64,000 bases of DNA, from assembly GCF_000972785.3 (NCBI RefSeq), contig NZ_CP011520.2, positions 11,109-75,108 of the forward strand, read 5' to 3'. Position 1 is the stretch's first letter. Every line of letters begins with the position of its first letter. Shown piece by piece: positions 47,899 through 56,992 of the stretch. The notes beneath the pieces are model-generated. The model did not search any database, was not told the origin of the DNA, and saw nothing but the letters and a program-made list of their open reading frames with translations. Both the position numbers and the translations under genes were made by a program. The DNA comes from Pandoraea oxalativorans (GTDB taxonomy: Bacteria > Pseudomonadota > Gammaproteobacteria > Burkholderiales > Burkholderiaceae).

Positions 47899-48742
47899 GG
47901 TTCTGTCGCGATAACGAAGTTGCGCGGAAGCGAAGCCAGGGGCGCGTTGGTTTTTACGCGGCCAGTGCATAGAATTGCTCAGCAGGGGACGCACGGCGTC
48001 CCTTTGGGGCAAACATCTGCCCTTTGCGAATCATGTGCATGGCCTCGATGCCGCCCAGGACGATGCGGGCACAACGGAAATTCTGGAAGCCCAGCATCGG
48101 TCTGACGCGCCGTTTGATCGCGCGGTGGTCCTGCTCGACAAGGTTGTTCAGGTACTTGTTCTGGCGGATTTCGATGGGCGTCTCGCGCTGGGCGCCCAGC
48201 GCCTGCAGCGCGGCGCGGTTCGCCCCGCTTTTGTCAACGGTGACGGTCTTGGGCGTGCCCCGCCCGGCGATGGCTTTTTCGAAGAACCGGCGCGCGGCGG
48301 CGGTATCGCGGCGTGCGCATAGCAGAAAATCAATGGTGTGGCCCGCCTTGTCCACCGCCCGGTAGAGGTATTTCCACTGGCCTCTGACCCGAATATAAGT
48401 CTCGTCCATGCGCCAGCTCTCACCGACTGGGCGCAGGCGGCGACGTATCGCTTTCTCGAAAACCGGCAGCAACTTGATCACCCAGCGATGGATCGTCGAG
48501 TGGTCCACCGCCACGCCTCGCTCGGCCATCATTTCCTCCAGATCTCGCGAGCTCAGCGAATAGGCTACGTACCAGCGCACGCACTGCAACATAACCTCCA
48601 ACGGGTAGTGCAACCGCTTCAGGACCTTGGCGATGCCTGCGGGCAAGGGCTTTCTCGGCGGTGTGGCTGCATGCTTCATCGACTGGGTTCCCAGTGCTCG
48701 AAACCGTGGAGTCTACCTGACTACCCCTATTGCGACGGAACC
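47899..48742. mobile_element. IS6-family element, copy 1 (type U)
   Basis: Ends GGTTCTGTCGCGATA and, inverted, GGTTCCGTCGCAATA; 844 bp with one intact transposase. No target duplication of its own, because the right border fuses to the passenger DNA. Confidence 0.9.
47954..48679 (-). CDS. IS6-family transposase (type U), intact
   Basis: A 241-residue IS6/IS26-type transposase with helix-turn-helix LEEMMAERGVAVDHSTIHRWV and catalytic DDE in WRMDETYIRVRG, VTVDKSGANRAAL and NNLVEQDHRAIKRR. It moves by replicative cointegrate formation. The frame is complete, so it can act on all related ends in the window. Confidence 0.93.
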   Translation of the reverse strand: MKHAATPPRKPLPAGIAKVLKRLHYPLEVMLQCVRWYVAYSLSSRDLEEMMAERGVAVDHSTIHRWVIKLLPVFEKAIRRRLRPVGESWRMDETYIRVRGQWKYLYRAVDKAGHTIDFLLCARRDTAAARRFFEKAIAGRGTPKTVTVDKSGANRAALQALGAQRETPIEIRQNKYLNNLVEQDHRAIKRRVRPMLGFQNFRCARIVLGGIEAMHMIRKGQMFAPKGRRASPAEQFYALAA

Positions 48743-48989
48743 GGCGTTTCTGGCCGCCCGGCTCAACTTTGAGTCCGTGATCGACAAAAACGCCGCGAAG
48801 CTGACCGACGCTGGTCGCCACGCGGCGGCGCAGATTGGCAACCAACTCAACCAGGGTGCCGCGCAGCTCGTCGCGGCGAACCTCGCGCTTGAGCGCAAGA
48901 TGGGGCGGTTCGTGCTGCTGCTCGTCGGCTTCGCGCTCGTTGCGGGGGCGGTAGGTGGATTCGTCGGCGCCCGGCTGGCGGGCCTCTGA
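48743..48989 (+). pseudogene. C-terminal fragment of a membrane-anchored protein
   Basis: ARLNFESVIDKNAAKLTDAG leads to a single hydrophobic helix FVLLLVGFALVAGAVGGFVG at the end. The N-terminus was removed by the IS6 element at 48742. A longer, more diverged copy is at 30279-30632. Function unknown. Confidence 0.7.
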
Positions 48990-49065
48990 GGCACGGACGC
49001 TGAAAGACGGGCGGTCATCGTGCTATCGCCCCGACCACAAGCATCGCCACAAACAGCGCCTTACA

Positions 49066-49596
49066 TCAACGGCAGCGCGTCGTGATTGCAGGCCATGGTG
49101 GCTGGGCGGACGATGTCACTGCCGCATGGGGCGTTGCCACGCTACCGGTTTCCGGATCTGCCAGTTTCGTCGTCTCCTGCGAGCGCCTGATGCCTCGCCA
49201 TACAAGCACGCTGAGGCCGCCCCACTGGAGAATGCGGCGGACACCGCGTCCGACCCGCGTATGCGACAAGCCACTGAGGGCCAGCGAGGCCACCGAATTA
49301 AGCGGGTAGCGTTGCAGCAAACCGGCGAGCGTGGGGTCGGCGTTGGCCATGTTTGCGCGGCTGCTCAGGCTCGAAAGCCTGGCAAAACCGCCAGGGAGCA
49401 GATAGCGAACCCAGCCAAGGTTGCGCAGCCGCTCGCGCGCGACGTGCGTGGCCTGAATCAGTTCGGCGCGCTCGACAGCGATGCGCGTGAGCACGATTTC
49501 CTTGCGCATGGCGAGGAGGTTATGACGCGTGAGAAGCGAAGGGCGCGGGTGTCGTGGCGACGAAGTCCGGCGTGAAGGACGCTGTTGCGGTGGCAC
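49066..49596 (-). CDS. DUF3318-like hypothetical protein
   Basis: A protein of about 176 residues. After a basic Pro/Arg-rich start it has a conserved region, LAMRKEIVLTRIAVERAELIQATHVARERLRN, then a short hydrophobic part. The family is usually encoded next to the holin-like YqjE gene, as here. GTG 49596 is chosen because AAGGAGAA lies 9 bases before it; the ATG at 49620 is inside the previous gene. Function unknown. It is duplicated at 61658-62188. Confidence 0.65.
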   Translation of the reverse strand: MPPQQRPSRRTSSPRHPRPSLLTRHNLLAMRKEIVLTRIAVERAELIQATHVARERLRNLGWVRYLLPGGFARLSSLSSRANMANADPTLAGLLQRYPLNSVASLALSGLSHTRVGRGVRRILQWGGLSVLVWRGIRRSQETTKLADPETGSVATPHAAVTSSAQPPWPAITTRCR

Positions 49597-49609
49597 GATC
49601 GGTTCTCCT

Positions 49610-49919
49610 TCAATCCGCACGCAGCGCGTTGCGGTCCTTTTTGAATTCGGTCAGTGTGGCTTCGAATGGCAACGGGGCCTCACGCAAAATATCGCGGGCA
49701 CGGGTGGCGCACCAGCCCGCGAGCAGAAAATACACGATAACAACGCCGGTGACGGCCGGCAGGCGATACGTGTCCCAGAAAACCACGATCATCAGCGCGG
49801 TGAGTGACATGAGTGCGAGGACACCGAAGAGCATCGCGGCAAGGCCGAGGAAGGCGACGCCCAGGCGTTCTTTCTCTTCGGACAGTTCGATGCCGATGAG
49901 CTCAAGGCGCGACTGAAAA
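49610..49919 (-). pseudogene. YqjE-like phage-holin-family protein, N-terminus missing
   Basis: The frame is open from the IS6 border: FQSRLELIGIELSEEKERLG, then two membrane helices (AAMLFGVLALMSLTALMIVVF and a second one) and a C-terminal NALRAD. This is the body of a YqjE/holin_3_6 inner-membrane protein without its start. It overlaps the next gene region slightly. Confidence 0.75.
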
Positions 49920-49921
49920 TC

Positions 49922-50763
49922 GGTTCTGTCGCGATAATGAAGTTACGCCGAAGCGAAGCCAGGGGCGCGTTGGTTTTACGCGGCCCGTGCATAGAATTGC
50001 TCAGCAGGGGACGCACGGCGTCCCTTTGGGGCAAGCATTTGCCCCTTGCGAATCATGTGCATGGTCTCGATGCCGCCCAGGACAATGCGGGCACAACGGA
50101 AATTCTGGAAACCCGGCATCGGTCTGACGCGCCGTTTGATCGCGCGGTGGTCCTGCTCGACAAGGTTGTTCAGGTACTTGTTCTGGCGGATTTCGATGGG
50201 CGTCTCGCGCTGGGCGCCCAGCGCCTGCAGCGCGGCGCGGTTCGCCCCGCTTTTGTCAACGGTGACGGTCTTCGGCGTGCCCCGCCCGGCGATGGCTTTT
50301 TCAAAGAACCGGTGCGCGGCGGCGGTTTCGCGGCGTGCGCATAGCAGAAAATCAATGGTGTGGCCCGCCTTGTCCACCGCCCGGTAGAGGTATTTCCACT
50401 GGCCTCTGACCCGAATATAAGTCTCGTCCATGCGCCACCTGTCACCGACTGGGCGCAGGCGGCGACGTATCGCTTTCTCGAAAACCGGCAGCAACTTGAT
50501 CACCCAGCGATGGACATCGAGTGGTCCACCGCCACGCCTCGCTCGGCCATCATTTCCTCCAGTTCCCGCACGCTCAGCGAATAGGCTACGTATCAGCGGA
50601 CGCACTGCAACATAACCTCCAACGGGTAGTGCAACCGCTTCAGGACCTTGGCGATGCCTGCGGGCAAGGGCTTTCTCGGCGGTGTGGCTGCGCGCTTCAT
50701 CGACTGGGTTCCCAGTGCTCGAAACCGTGGAGTCTACCTGACTACCCCTATTGCGACGGAACC
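49922..50763. mobile_element. IS6-family element, copy 2 (type U), defective
   Basis: Ends as in copy 1. The transposase gene is damaged. Directly followed (50764-50845) by an 82-bp end of a third, oppositely oriented copy. Confidence 0.88.
49976..50700 (-). pseudogene. IS6-family transposase (type U), nonsense and frameshift
   Basis: Same product as copy 1, but a Trp codon is changed to TGA near 50596, and one base is lost near 50515 (GATGGACATCG in place of GATGGATCGTCG). The catalytic part downstream is readable. Inactive. Confidence 0.88.
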
Positions 50764-50845
50764 GAGCAATTCTATGCACTGGCCGCGTAAAAACCAACCT
50801 GCCCCTGGCTTCGCTTCGGCGTAACTTCATTATCGCGACAGAACC
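50764..50845 (+). mobile_element. 82-bp end of a third IS6 (type U), inverted
   Basis: It encodes the last transposase residues (EQFYALAA) on the + strand and ends with the IS6 repeat at 50845. It forms the inner border of the left arm. Confidence 0.85.
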
Positions 50846-51066
50846 CTTTGAGTCTCCGGGCATTTGACCGAGGTGAAAGGCATGAATGCTGCTATCAGTA
50901 GCCAGCGCGCCTGCGCGCGATCGCCGTGGGCCGCTCGGCATGCCCGCGCGTAGAGCCCCATTCTTGCGGCGAATCCCTTCCGTCGTCGGCGGTCGCCACG
51001 TCGCATCTCACGTGTGAGCTGAACTCATGACCACGTACCAAGCCAATCCATCGAGGAGAATTGCAG

Positions 51067-52410
51067 ATGATAAATGCGACGAACACTATATGCGGTTATA
51101 AATCAATATATCAAAGACAACACCCAAACAACAAGTCTTCCACTATGAGATGCACCAATACGGCTCACGTGTATTTTCATAACGACGACTCCTCAAAAAT
51201 TGAGCTAATTCAGCAGCCCGAACCGTGCAAGTTCAATCCAGGGTTTTATGAGGCGAGTGTGAATTATGAGATTTCCACTGAAAAAATAGCTGAAGTGATA
51301 ACGGATAGCATAAGGGAGTTTTTGAAAAACAATACCAAATGTCAGAATGTGAACGTTAAATTTCACAGTTTCGATAACGATTCCTCGGAAAGGATGAGGG
51401 AAGTCGTGGGGATTGTAACTAAAAATTTTCCTGGCGTGGAAATTAAGGCAACAAGCAAGGCAATTAGCCATTTAACACTAACGGAAAGCCGGCTTAGAAA
51501 TAGAATGGCTCGCTATGCGGCCGAGTTAAACAAAAATCCAAACCTTAAATACGAAATGGATTTTTATATCTCGAATGGCACTGGAAGAAGCGCCAGAACG
51601 AGTGACGAGTTTTTCAAAGAAAGTGAAAATCTGAATTGCAAATATCGAGATGAGGTAAGCAAAAATATTAAGGGCATGCGTTACGTGACAGAAAACACAA
51701 GCTTACAGTATTTTTATGAGGGTGAGGATTTATCCGGAGCTTTGGATAAATTGGTTGCGCAAGAGCCTTTTGTTTTGGATTGCAGGTTGTTTGTTAATTT
51801 GTGCTTTACTCTATCAATAAGGGACGAGCTTGGTCGTGATATTTTTAACGAGCGAGTATCAAGCAATCTCGGAGGGAAATTTTTATTGGAAGTGTCAGAT
51901 ATCAACAAATTATTGGATCCCATGGGGCTGAAGATCGGCTTGAAATATCAGGGGGATCACAATAAAGGAGACGTTCTATTTATTAGAAGCTTGAATGCCT
52001 CCGTGTTTCATCCCGCATCCGCATCGAATTCCAGTAATTTAATTTGCCTTGGCAAGAACTCGGCGGCCGATAATCAACTTATGTTTCAGGGGTTTGGGGA
52101 GGGTTCGCCTTTAACGTTAGCGGAGTGGAAGGTGCATATGGCCGACATGGCTAAATGCAATTTAAGTTACGCCGATCTACAATTATTGTCATTAAATTGT
52201 AAATCCAGCAAAATTCCAAATGATGGGGATATTAGTTACAAAAAAGCTTGGGATGAAATTCAAAAGGTAAACGGAAGCGAATTATTGATTAATGAGTTAG
52301 ATCTGCTTGCGTATAAAGATATGCGGAGCCTATACGATACTTCAGGCATTTCAATGCCCGACGGTTTGATCGGCGAACACATACATGTCGTCGGCCTGAT
52401 GACGCTCTAG
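51067..52410 (+). CDS. AT-rich protein of unknown function; candidate effector
   Basis: A 447-residue protein, strikingly AT-rich in codon use compared with all neighbours. ATG 51067 has GAGGAG 8 bases upstream; the TTG at 51061 is too close. No signal peptide or membrane helix. The N-terminal half is polar and helical. From about 230 there is FVLDCRLFVNLCFTLS (Cys239) and later GDVLFIRSL...VFHP (His315) and FQGFGEGSPLTL. This spacing recalls papain-like cysteine hydrolases, where a Cys starts a helix and a His follows in a strand. That is a weak visual similarity only. Isolation between mobile elements plus foreign composition suggests a transferred effector or toxin. Host target unknown. 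Confidence 0.55.
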   Translation: MINATNTICGYKSIYQRQHPNNKSSTMRCTNTAHVYFHNDDSSKIELIQQPEPCKFNPGFYEASVNYEISTEKIAEVITDSIREFLKNNTKCQNVNVKFHSFDNDSSERMREVVGIVTKNFPGVEIKATSKAISHLTLTESRLRNRMARYAAELNKNPNLKYEMDFYISNGTGRSARTSDEFFKESENLNCKYRDEVSKNIKGMRYVTENTSLQYFYEGEDLSGALDKLVAQEPFVLDCRLFVNLCFTLSIRDELGRDIFNERVSSNLGGKFLLEVSDINKLLDPMGLKIGLKYQGDHNKGDVLFIRSLNASVFHPASASNSSNLICLGKNSAADNQLMFQGFGEGSPLTLAEWKVHMADMAKCNLSYADLQLLSLNCKSSKIPNDGDISYKKAWDEIQKVNGSELLINELDLLAYKDMRSLYDTSGISMPDGLIGEHIHVVGLMTL

Positions 52411-52415
52411 CGGGC

Positions 52416-52612
52416 GGGGATATTGTCAGGTTGTTCGGTTGTGTGGGCGTAGCATGCGGCATGAAAAAGACTTCCGTCAGCCCTCAGCGCTCGAGCGAGG
52501 ACACGATCTCGTTCAAAGGCGACCGATTTCCGCCTGACATTATCAGCTATGCAGTGTGGTTGTATGACCGTTTCCCGCTGAGCCTGCGCAGGGTCGAGGG
52601 GTCGAAGAAATG
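52416..52612 (+). pseudogene. IS6-family (type D) fragment
   Basis: Starts with an end-like ATATTGTCAGGTTGTTCGG and encodes MKKTSVSPQRSSEDTISFKGDRFPP, the diverged N-terminus of the type D transposase. It breaks off after about 50 residues. Confidence 0.8.
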
Positions 52613-52665
52613 TGGGCCGCCCGGGATGACCGCGAGACGGTACGGGGCTGGGGCGACTACGTGGG

Positions 52666-52742
52666 GTGAGGTTCCCTCGGTTTTTCGCCTTCCAGAGGCC
52701 TCGGGTTATGCCGCCACAACCGTGGTTTGCTGAGCTTTGATC
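52666..52742. repeat. Remnant shared with 60283-60357
   Basis: TGAGGTTCCCTCGGTTTTTC and the next 50 or so bases recur, with changes, in the same orientation at 60283-60357. It looks like the end of an unidentified mobile element. Confidence 0.6.
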
Positions 52743-53589
52743 GGTATTGTCAGGTTGTTTAGTTGAAACCGAGCCAAGGCACCATGGCAGAAAACGACGC
52801 TCGTTATGCCGCCATACGGGCGGAGCAAGCCCATTCCCAGCTCGCGAAAGCCTGGGTGCGCACCGCGCGTTTATGCTCGGCGTTGCGGTGATAGCGACAC
52901 CCCATGAACAGGTTCGACACCTGACCATGGACTGAGGCGAAGCGCTGCAATTGGCGTGCCGACTTAAAGCGACGCATCACTTTCTCCCGCACCCGCGTAG
53001 GCTGATGCGAATTCTCCGCCCGGTTGTTCAAACCTTTATGCTGGCGGTGTTCGACGCTTAGCCCGAGCTCGCGGTTGGCCGCCGCATAGCTGCGCAGTTT
53101 ATCCGTGACGATCGCGCGCGCGCCGCCATGGCGCTTGAGCAGGCGGCGCATGAGCCGTTTGGCGGCGGCCGTGTCGCGACGGCTTTGCACCAGCACCTCA
53201 AGCAATGCGCCGTGCTCGTCGACCGCTCGCCACAGCCAATGTTTTTTGCCGTGGATTGTCACGACCACCTCGTCAAGATGCCATTTGTCGCCGCGCCTCG
53301 GGGACGTCGATCGAATACGCCTGGCGATGGCCAGACCGAACTTCGTCGCCCAGCACCGTACCGTCTCGTAGGTCAGCTCAATCCCCCGCGCGGCCAACAT
53401 TTCCTCGACCATGCGTAGACTCAGCGGAAACCGATAATACAGCCACACCGCATAGCTGATAATGTCAGGCGGAAAACGGTAGCCTTTGAACGAGATCGCC
53501 GCGTCGCTCGAGCGCTGGGGGTGACTGAAGATTTTTTCATTTCGCATTCTATCCTCCCACCTCCCCCATCCGAACAACCTGACAATACC
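52743..53589. mobile_element. IS6-family element type D, copy 1
   Basis: Ends GGTATTGTCAGGTTGTT and inverse; 847 bp, the same as copies at 56993 and 58165. No target duplication. A CCTGACAGTACC end-like remnant follows directly. Confidence 0.92.
52804..53547 (-). CDS. IS6-family transposase (type D), copy 1
   Basis: A 247-residue transposase (MRNEKIFSHPQRSSDAAISF) with zinc-finger-free N-terminus, MLAARGIELTYETVRCWATKF as helix-turn-helix, and DDE in WHLDEVVVTIHG, AIVTDKLRSYAAANRE and NRAENSHQPTRVRE. Met 53547 is the family start; a longer upstream frame lies outside the element. Intact. Confidence 0.93.
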   Translation of the reverse strand: MRNEKIFSHPQRSSDAAISFKGYRFPPDIISYAVWLYYRFPLSLRMVEEMLAARGIELTYETVRCWATKFGLAIARRIRSTSPRRGDKWHLDEVVVTIHGKKHWLWRAVDEHGALLEVLVQSRRDTAAAKRLMRRLLKRHGGARAIVTDKLRSYAAANRELGLSVEHRQHKGLNNRAENSHQPTRVREKVMRRFKSARQLQRFASVHGQVSNLFMGCRYHRNAEHKRAVRTQAFASWEWACSARMAA

Positions 53590-53722
53590 CCTGACAGTAC
53601 CCCGGGCCGCTACACCCACCCAAAAAAATATAAAGCCGACTTTTTTGCGTAATTTAAAAAGAATTTTTTCATGTCATCGTCTATAAACAAACCCTCTGCA
53701 TGACGCCGACGTTGTACGGGGG

Positions 53723-53990
53723 GAATACTTGGCGCGCTGGGGCTTCACGCCGCAAAAGCCGATGAAGCGGGCGCACGCGCAGCCTTGGCTGAGCTCACAC
53801 ACGGGCGAGCACGAAGTGTTCTACCTGCCGTCGTACAGTCCTGGGCTCAATCTCGGCGCGGTGTTCATGTTCAACGCCGACCTCAAAGCGAAGCAAGCTG
53901 CCGGCGCGAACCAAGGGTCATGTCAAGAAAGTTGTCGCAAGTCATTTGCAGGACTTCCAGAAATAGCCACAGCGTGACGCGGGCAATTTT
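53723..53990 (+). pseudogene. IS630-family transposase C-terminal remnant
   Basis: LARWGFTPQKPMKRAHAQ, then FYLPSYSPGLN and FNADLKAKQ followed out of frame by GHVKKVVASHLQDFQK, are the C-terminal landmarks of IS630 transposases. Several frame breaks. Confidence 0.8.
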
Positions 53991-54061
53991 ATGTGCAAAA
54001 CAATTCGCTATACAGCCTGATTCAAAGTCATTGGTTTCTAAAAAATTTTAAGGATCTGAAG

Positions 54062-55630
54062 TTGAATATTTATCTTTCGAAGGGCCCGAAAATCCCCAAT
54101 CTCGAGTCCACGACATGGGGTGCTAAAACCTACAGCGACAAGAATTTGCGTCGCACCGACAGTAAAATTAGTAAGTTCGACAAAGTGGCGCCAGGCCAAC
54201 AGCTGACGCACCTCCAACGGCTTAGAGCCAGTTTGGAAGGCTTCCAAGCGGCGAACGTCAATAAAAACAGCAGAGCAAAGCATCTTCACAATGTCTATCG
54301 TGCGAAAAACAGCTATTTTAACGATAAGGTTGCCGACGCATTTGGAGAGAAAAAAGAAGAAGGTTACTTGGATCTGAATTTTGGTCACCTCGATAATGCT
54401 TATTTCACCCGAAGCAACGATGAGGCTTTTTCCACTGTGTTTTTACGTCTTAGGAATTATGCCGACAAAATTACGGGCAAAGAAAACCAAGACAAGTTGT
54501 CACAAGCAGATAATGTGCCTACTGAGACACGCGATGCAATTCTTGAAGAATTCAAAAAAATTAAAAAGTTGATCGATAATATTAACCTACAAGATAAGCT
54601 AGTATCTTTCGGTTGGACTCAAGTAAGTCCCGTTGAAAATATGAAAACCGAGGCGGATTTCACGTTGGATGTTGAGTCTCTCCCGGAATGTCCCCATAAT
54701 GGAATGGGGCAACCATCGTGGACGAATTTCAATTTTGTCCAAAAAACTGCATACACTAATGCCGCTATGGTTTTTAATGAAATTAAAAACTCTACAATTC
54801 CGGAAAAAGATAAATACCAATTTTTTAGCGACGTGCTCTCTTACGTGCAAAGCAAAGAAGGAGTAAAGCCCAAGTGGCCACAGGATGAAACCGTTCGTCA
54901 GACACTGCAAAATAAATTTGTAGATATCACGCATGAATTAGTTTTAGGCGAAATAAAATCGTCTCCAGATTTGTCAAGATTTTTTTGTCAAAATGCAGAA
55001 GATGCATTTGATGTCAGTGCTAGATACTTTGGTATCAAAGCAAAAGATGACACCCAATGTGCCCTAACGAAGCAGTCAGGGGTGAAGTGCGTTGACAAAA
55101 ATAATGTCACCATCGCCACGTTCACCGACCCTCTGCCGGCCGCTCAAGCCCGCGCATCGCGGCATTTGCCCCAATTATCGCCCCTCCAGCTAAGAATCAA
55201 CGTGGATATCGGTGGGCATGGAGACAAGGCCGGGGCCAGCGCGCTTGAGATGCGAAAATTTTTTATTGAGCTAAGCAAAAAAATCAATCTCGACCTCAAA
55301 TCCGTTGCGAGCATCGAAATAAATAATGATGTGCTGCAAGGAACATGGCCGTCATTCAATCCCGATAAGTTTTTTAGGACTAATCAAATTGGCATCTCTT
55401 TTAAGGCTGGTACAGCGACAAAAAAAATTGACGAAGACGCCAAAGTATTAGATGATTTTACTAAAAAGTTTTTTAAATTAAAACATACGTCTTTTGATAC
55501 TGGCAGTGCCATAAAGATGGCTAGTCTCGACTACGTTACGCAAATCCATCAATCGCAACATTTATTGGTGAACGGTTACATAAAAAATAGTTTTGCGAAG
55601 ACTCCCGGTTTTGGAGGCGTTGTAGCTTAA
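54062..55630 (+). CDS. Large AT-rich protein of unknown function; candidate effector
   Basis: A protein of about 522 residues, AT-rich, Lys/Asn-rich, unlike its GC-rich neighbours. TTG 54062 is chosen because AAGGA lies 7 bases before it; GTG 53993 would add 23 residues overlapping IS630 debris. No signal peptide or membrane helix. The N-terminal 200 residues are helical and charged (LRASLEGFQAANVNKNS). Near residue 386, INVDIGGHGDKAGASALEMRKFF resembles the strand-GHG turn of caspase-like or C80 peptidase folds, but there is no suitable Cys after it, so I do not assign it. It ends exactly where an IS1182-type remnant starts. Candidate effector by composition and setting. Confidence 0.5.
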   Translation: MNIYLSKGPKIPNLESTTWGAKTYSDKNLRRTDSKISKFDKVAPGQQLTHLQRLRASLEGFQAANVNKNSRAKHLHNVYRAKNSYFNDKVADAFGEKKEEGYLDLNFGHLDNAYFTRSNDEAFSTVFLRLRNYADKITGKENQDKLSQADNVPTETRDAILEEFKKIKKLIDNINLQDKLVSFGWTQVSPVENMKTEADFTLDVESLPECPHNGMGQPSWTNFNFVQKTAYTNAAMVFNEIKNSTIPEKDKYQFFSDVLSYVQSKEGVKPKWPQDETVRQTLQNKFVDITHELVLGEIKSSPDLSRFFCQNAEDAFDVSARYFGIKAKDDTQCALTKQSGVKCVDKNNVTIATFTDPLPAAQARASRHLPQLSPLQLRINVDIGGHGDKAGASALEMRKFFIELSKKINLDLKSVASIEINNDVLQGTWPSFNPDKFFRTNQIGISFKAGTATKKIDEDAKVLDDFTKKFFKLKHTSFDTGSAIKMASLDYVTQIHQSQHLLVNGYIKNSFAKTPGFGGVVA

Positions 55631-55817
55631 CAGGCTTTTAAAATACACCTCGCCGATGTGCGGCGGGGCCTTCGGATGTGCCGATGTGTCGGTTCGGTTC
55701 TTGTCGATTTAATGCCGCGCGTCCTTAATTCGAGTGAACTCAATGTCATCGTCTCGCCAATTTGCGCCCCTATGCCGACTTCGCAGCGAGCGTACGCATG
55801 CGAGTCAGGTTATAGGT
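55631..55817. mobile_element. Truncated IS5/IS1182-family end
   Basis: It matches the left 190 or so bases of the element at 28419 (CAGGC end, CTCGCCGATGTGCGGCGGGG and onward) with a few changes, then stops at 55817. It contains only the last codons of the transposase. Confidence 0.88.
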
Positions 55818-55884
55818 AAGCGCTCGATTCATACCGTCTTGTGAGCGATATGAAGTATTGGGAAAGTAGTTCCCGCTACTTAAG

Positions 55885-56992
55885 TGAACTGAACCCCAGA
55901 AGTTGGACGGTGGTTGAACGAATTTCACGCGAAGCGAATCCGGTATTCGACGGGGCTTAGGCCTTTGAGCTTCAGCTTGATCCGATCGTGATTGTAGTAC
56001 CGGATGTAGTGATCAATGCCTGCTTGCAGCTCCTCTACGCTGCGGAATGTCTCCAGGTAATAAAGCTCCGACTTTAACGTGCCGAAGAAGCTTTCCATCG
56101 CGGCATTATCAAGGCAATTACCTTTTCGCGACATGCTTTGCTTCGCCGCGTGTGCGTCAAGCAGCCGCCGATATTCGGGCATTTTGTATTGCCAGCCCTG
56201 GTCCGAATGCAGCATCGGCCGGTCATCAACTTTCAACCTGCTAAAGGCTTTCTTGAGCATCCCGCCAACCATGCCGAAAAGTGGTCGAGAGGACATCTCG
56301 TACGAAACGATTTCGCCATTGAAGAGATCTAGCACGGGAGACAGGTACAGTTTCCGACCGCCCACGTTGAACTCGGTCACATCTGTCACCCACTTTTCAT
56401 TTGGCCGATTGGCATAAAACTGACGCGCCAGGTCGTTTGGGGCAACGTGTCCGAGTTGACCTTTGTAGGAACGGTATTTCTTCACTCGTACCCGGCATCG
56501 CAACTGAAGCTGCACCATCAGTCGGCGAACCGTCTTGTGATTCACGAGGTCACCACCACGGCGGACAGCAGCCGTGATACGACGATAGCCATAACGCCCT
56601 TTGTGCCGGTCAAACAACTCCCGAATCTTCAACTTCAAGTCGGCATATTTGTCATTTCGCTGCAACGTCCTTTGCTGATAGTAGAACGTGCTGCGGGCAA
56701 GGCCGGCTAGCTGCAGCAGACCGGCAAGCGGGTAATGTTGCCTCAGCTCAAGCACGATCAGCGTCCGCTCTTTTGCGGTTGCCGAGCATTCGCCCGAACC
56801 AAGGCCTCGAGCTTTTTTAGATATGCATTCTCCATTCGGAGACTCTTGAGCTCGTCGATCAGATCCTGTCGACTGCGGTCATGGTCGGAATTCGGTTGCT
56901 TTGCTTGGTCAGAGGAGGCTTTTGACATCGTCTTGCGGCGCTCTCTGGGCACTCGCCCGAGAGCTTTCGGACCGCCTTGATTGAATTTATCT
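55885..56992. mobile_element. IS3-family element (type E), main part
   Basis: The right end TGAACTGAACCCCAGAAG starts at 55885. The other end is lost, because an IS6 (type D) interrupts orfA at 56992. The missing 5' part of orfA is at 57858-58164 in inverted orientation. Confidence 0.88.
55925..56755 (-). CDS. IS3-family OrfB (type E, IS150-like)
   Basis: A 276-residue OrfB: HTH_21 region (YGYRRITAAVRRGGDLVNHKTVRRLM), catalytic WVTDVTEFNVGG, HSDQGWQYKM and NAAMESFFGTLKSELYY. Intact itself, but its OrfA partner is split, so transposition is unlikely. Confidence 0.92.
   Translation of the reverse strand: MLELRQHYPLAGLLQLAGLARSTFYYQQRTLQRNDKYADLKLKIRELFDRHKGRYGYRRITAAVRRGGDLVNHKTVRRLMVQLQLRCRVRVKKYRSYKGQLGHVAPNDLARQFYANRPNEKWVTDVTEFNVGGRKLYLSPVLDLFNGEIVSYEMSSRPLFGMVGGMLKKAFSRLKVDDRPMLHSDQGWQYKMPEYRRLLDAHAAKQSMSRKGNCLDNAAMESFFGTLKSELYYLETFRSVEELQAGIDHYIRYYNHDRIKLKLKGLSPVEYRIRFA

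Larger units (their letters stand above)
47899..50845. repeat. Left arm of a 2,947-bp inverted repeat; IS6-bounded unit
   Basis: The arm is inverted at 60409-63355 (paired positions sum to 111254), with identity wherever I compared. Both borders are the IS6 end GGTTCTGTCGCG. The arm is flanked by a 9-bp direct repeat CTTTGAGTC (47890-47898 and 50846-50854), so this copy moved in as one unit. Confidence 0.92.

Noticed and set aside
50895..51086. Minus-strand small frame ahead of the 447-residue gene
   Set aside because: Overlaps the ribosome site and start of the better supported gene; no motif.
55217..55300. Caspase-like or C80 peptidase domain in the 522-residue protein
   Set aside because: A GHG turn is present but no Cys lies in the expected downstream strand; not enough for a call.
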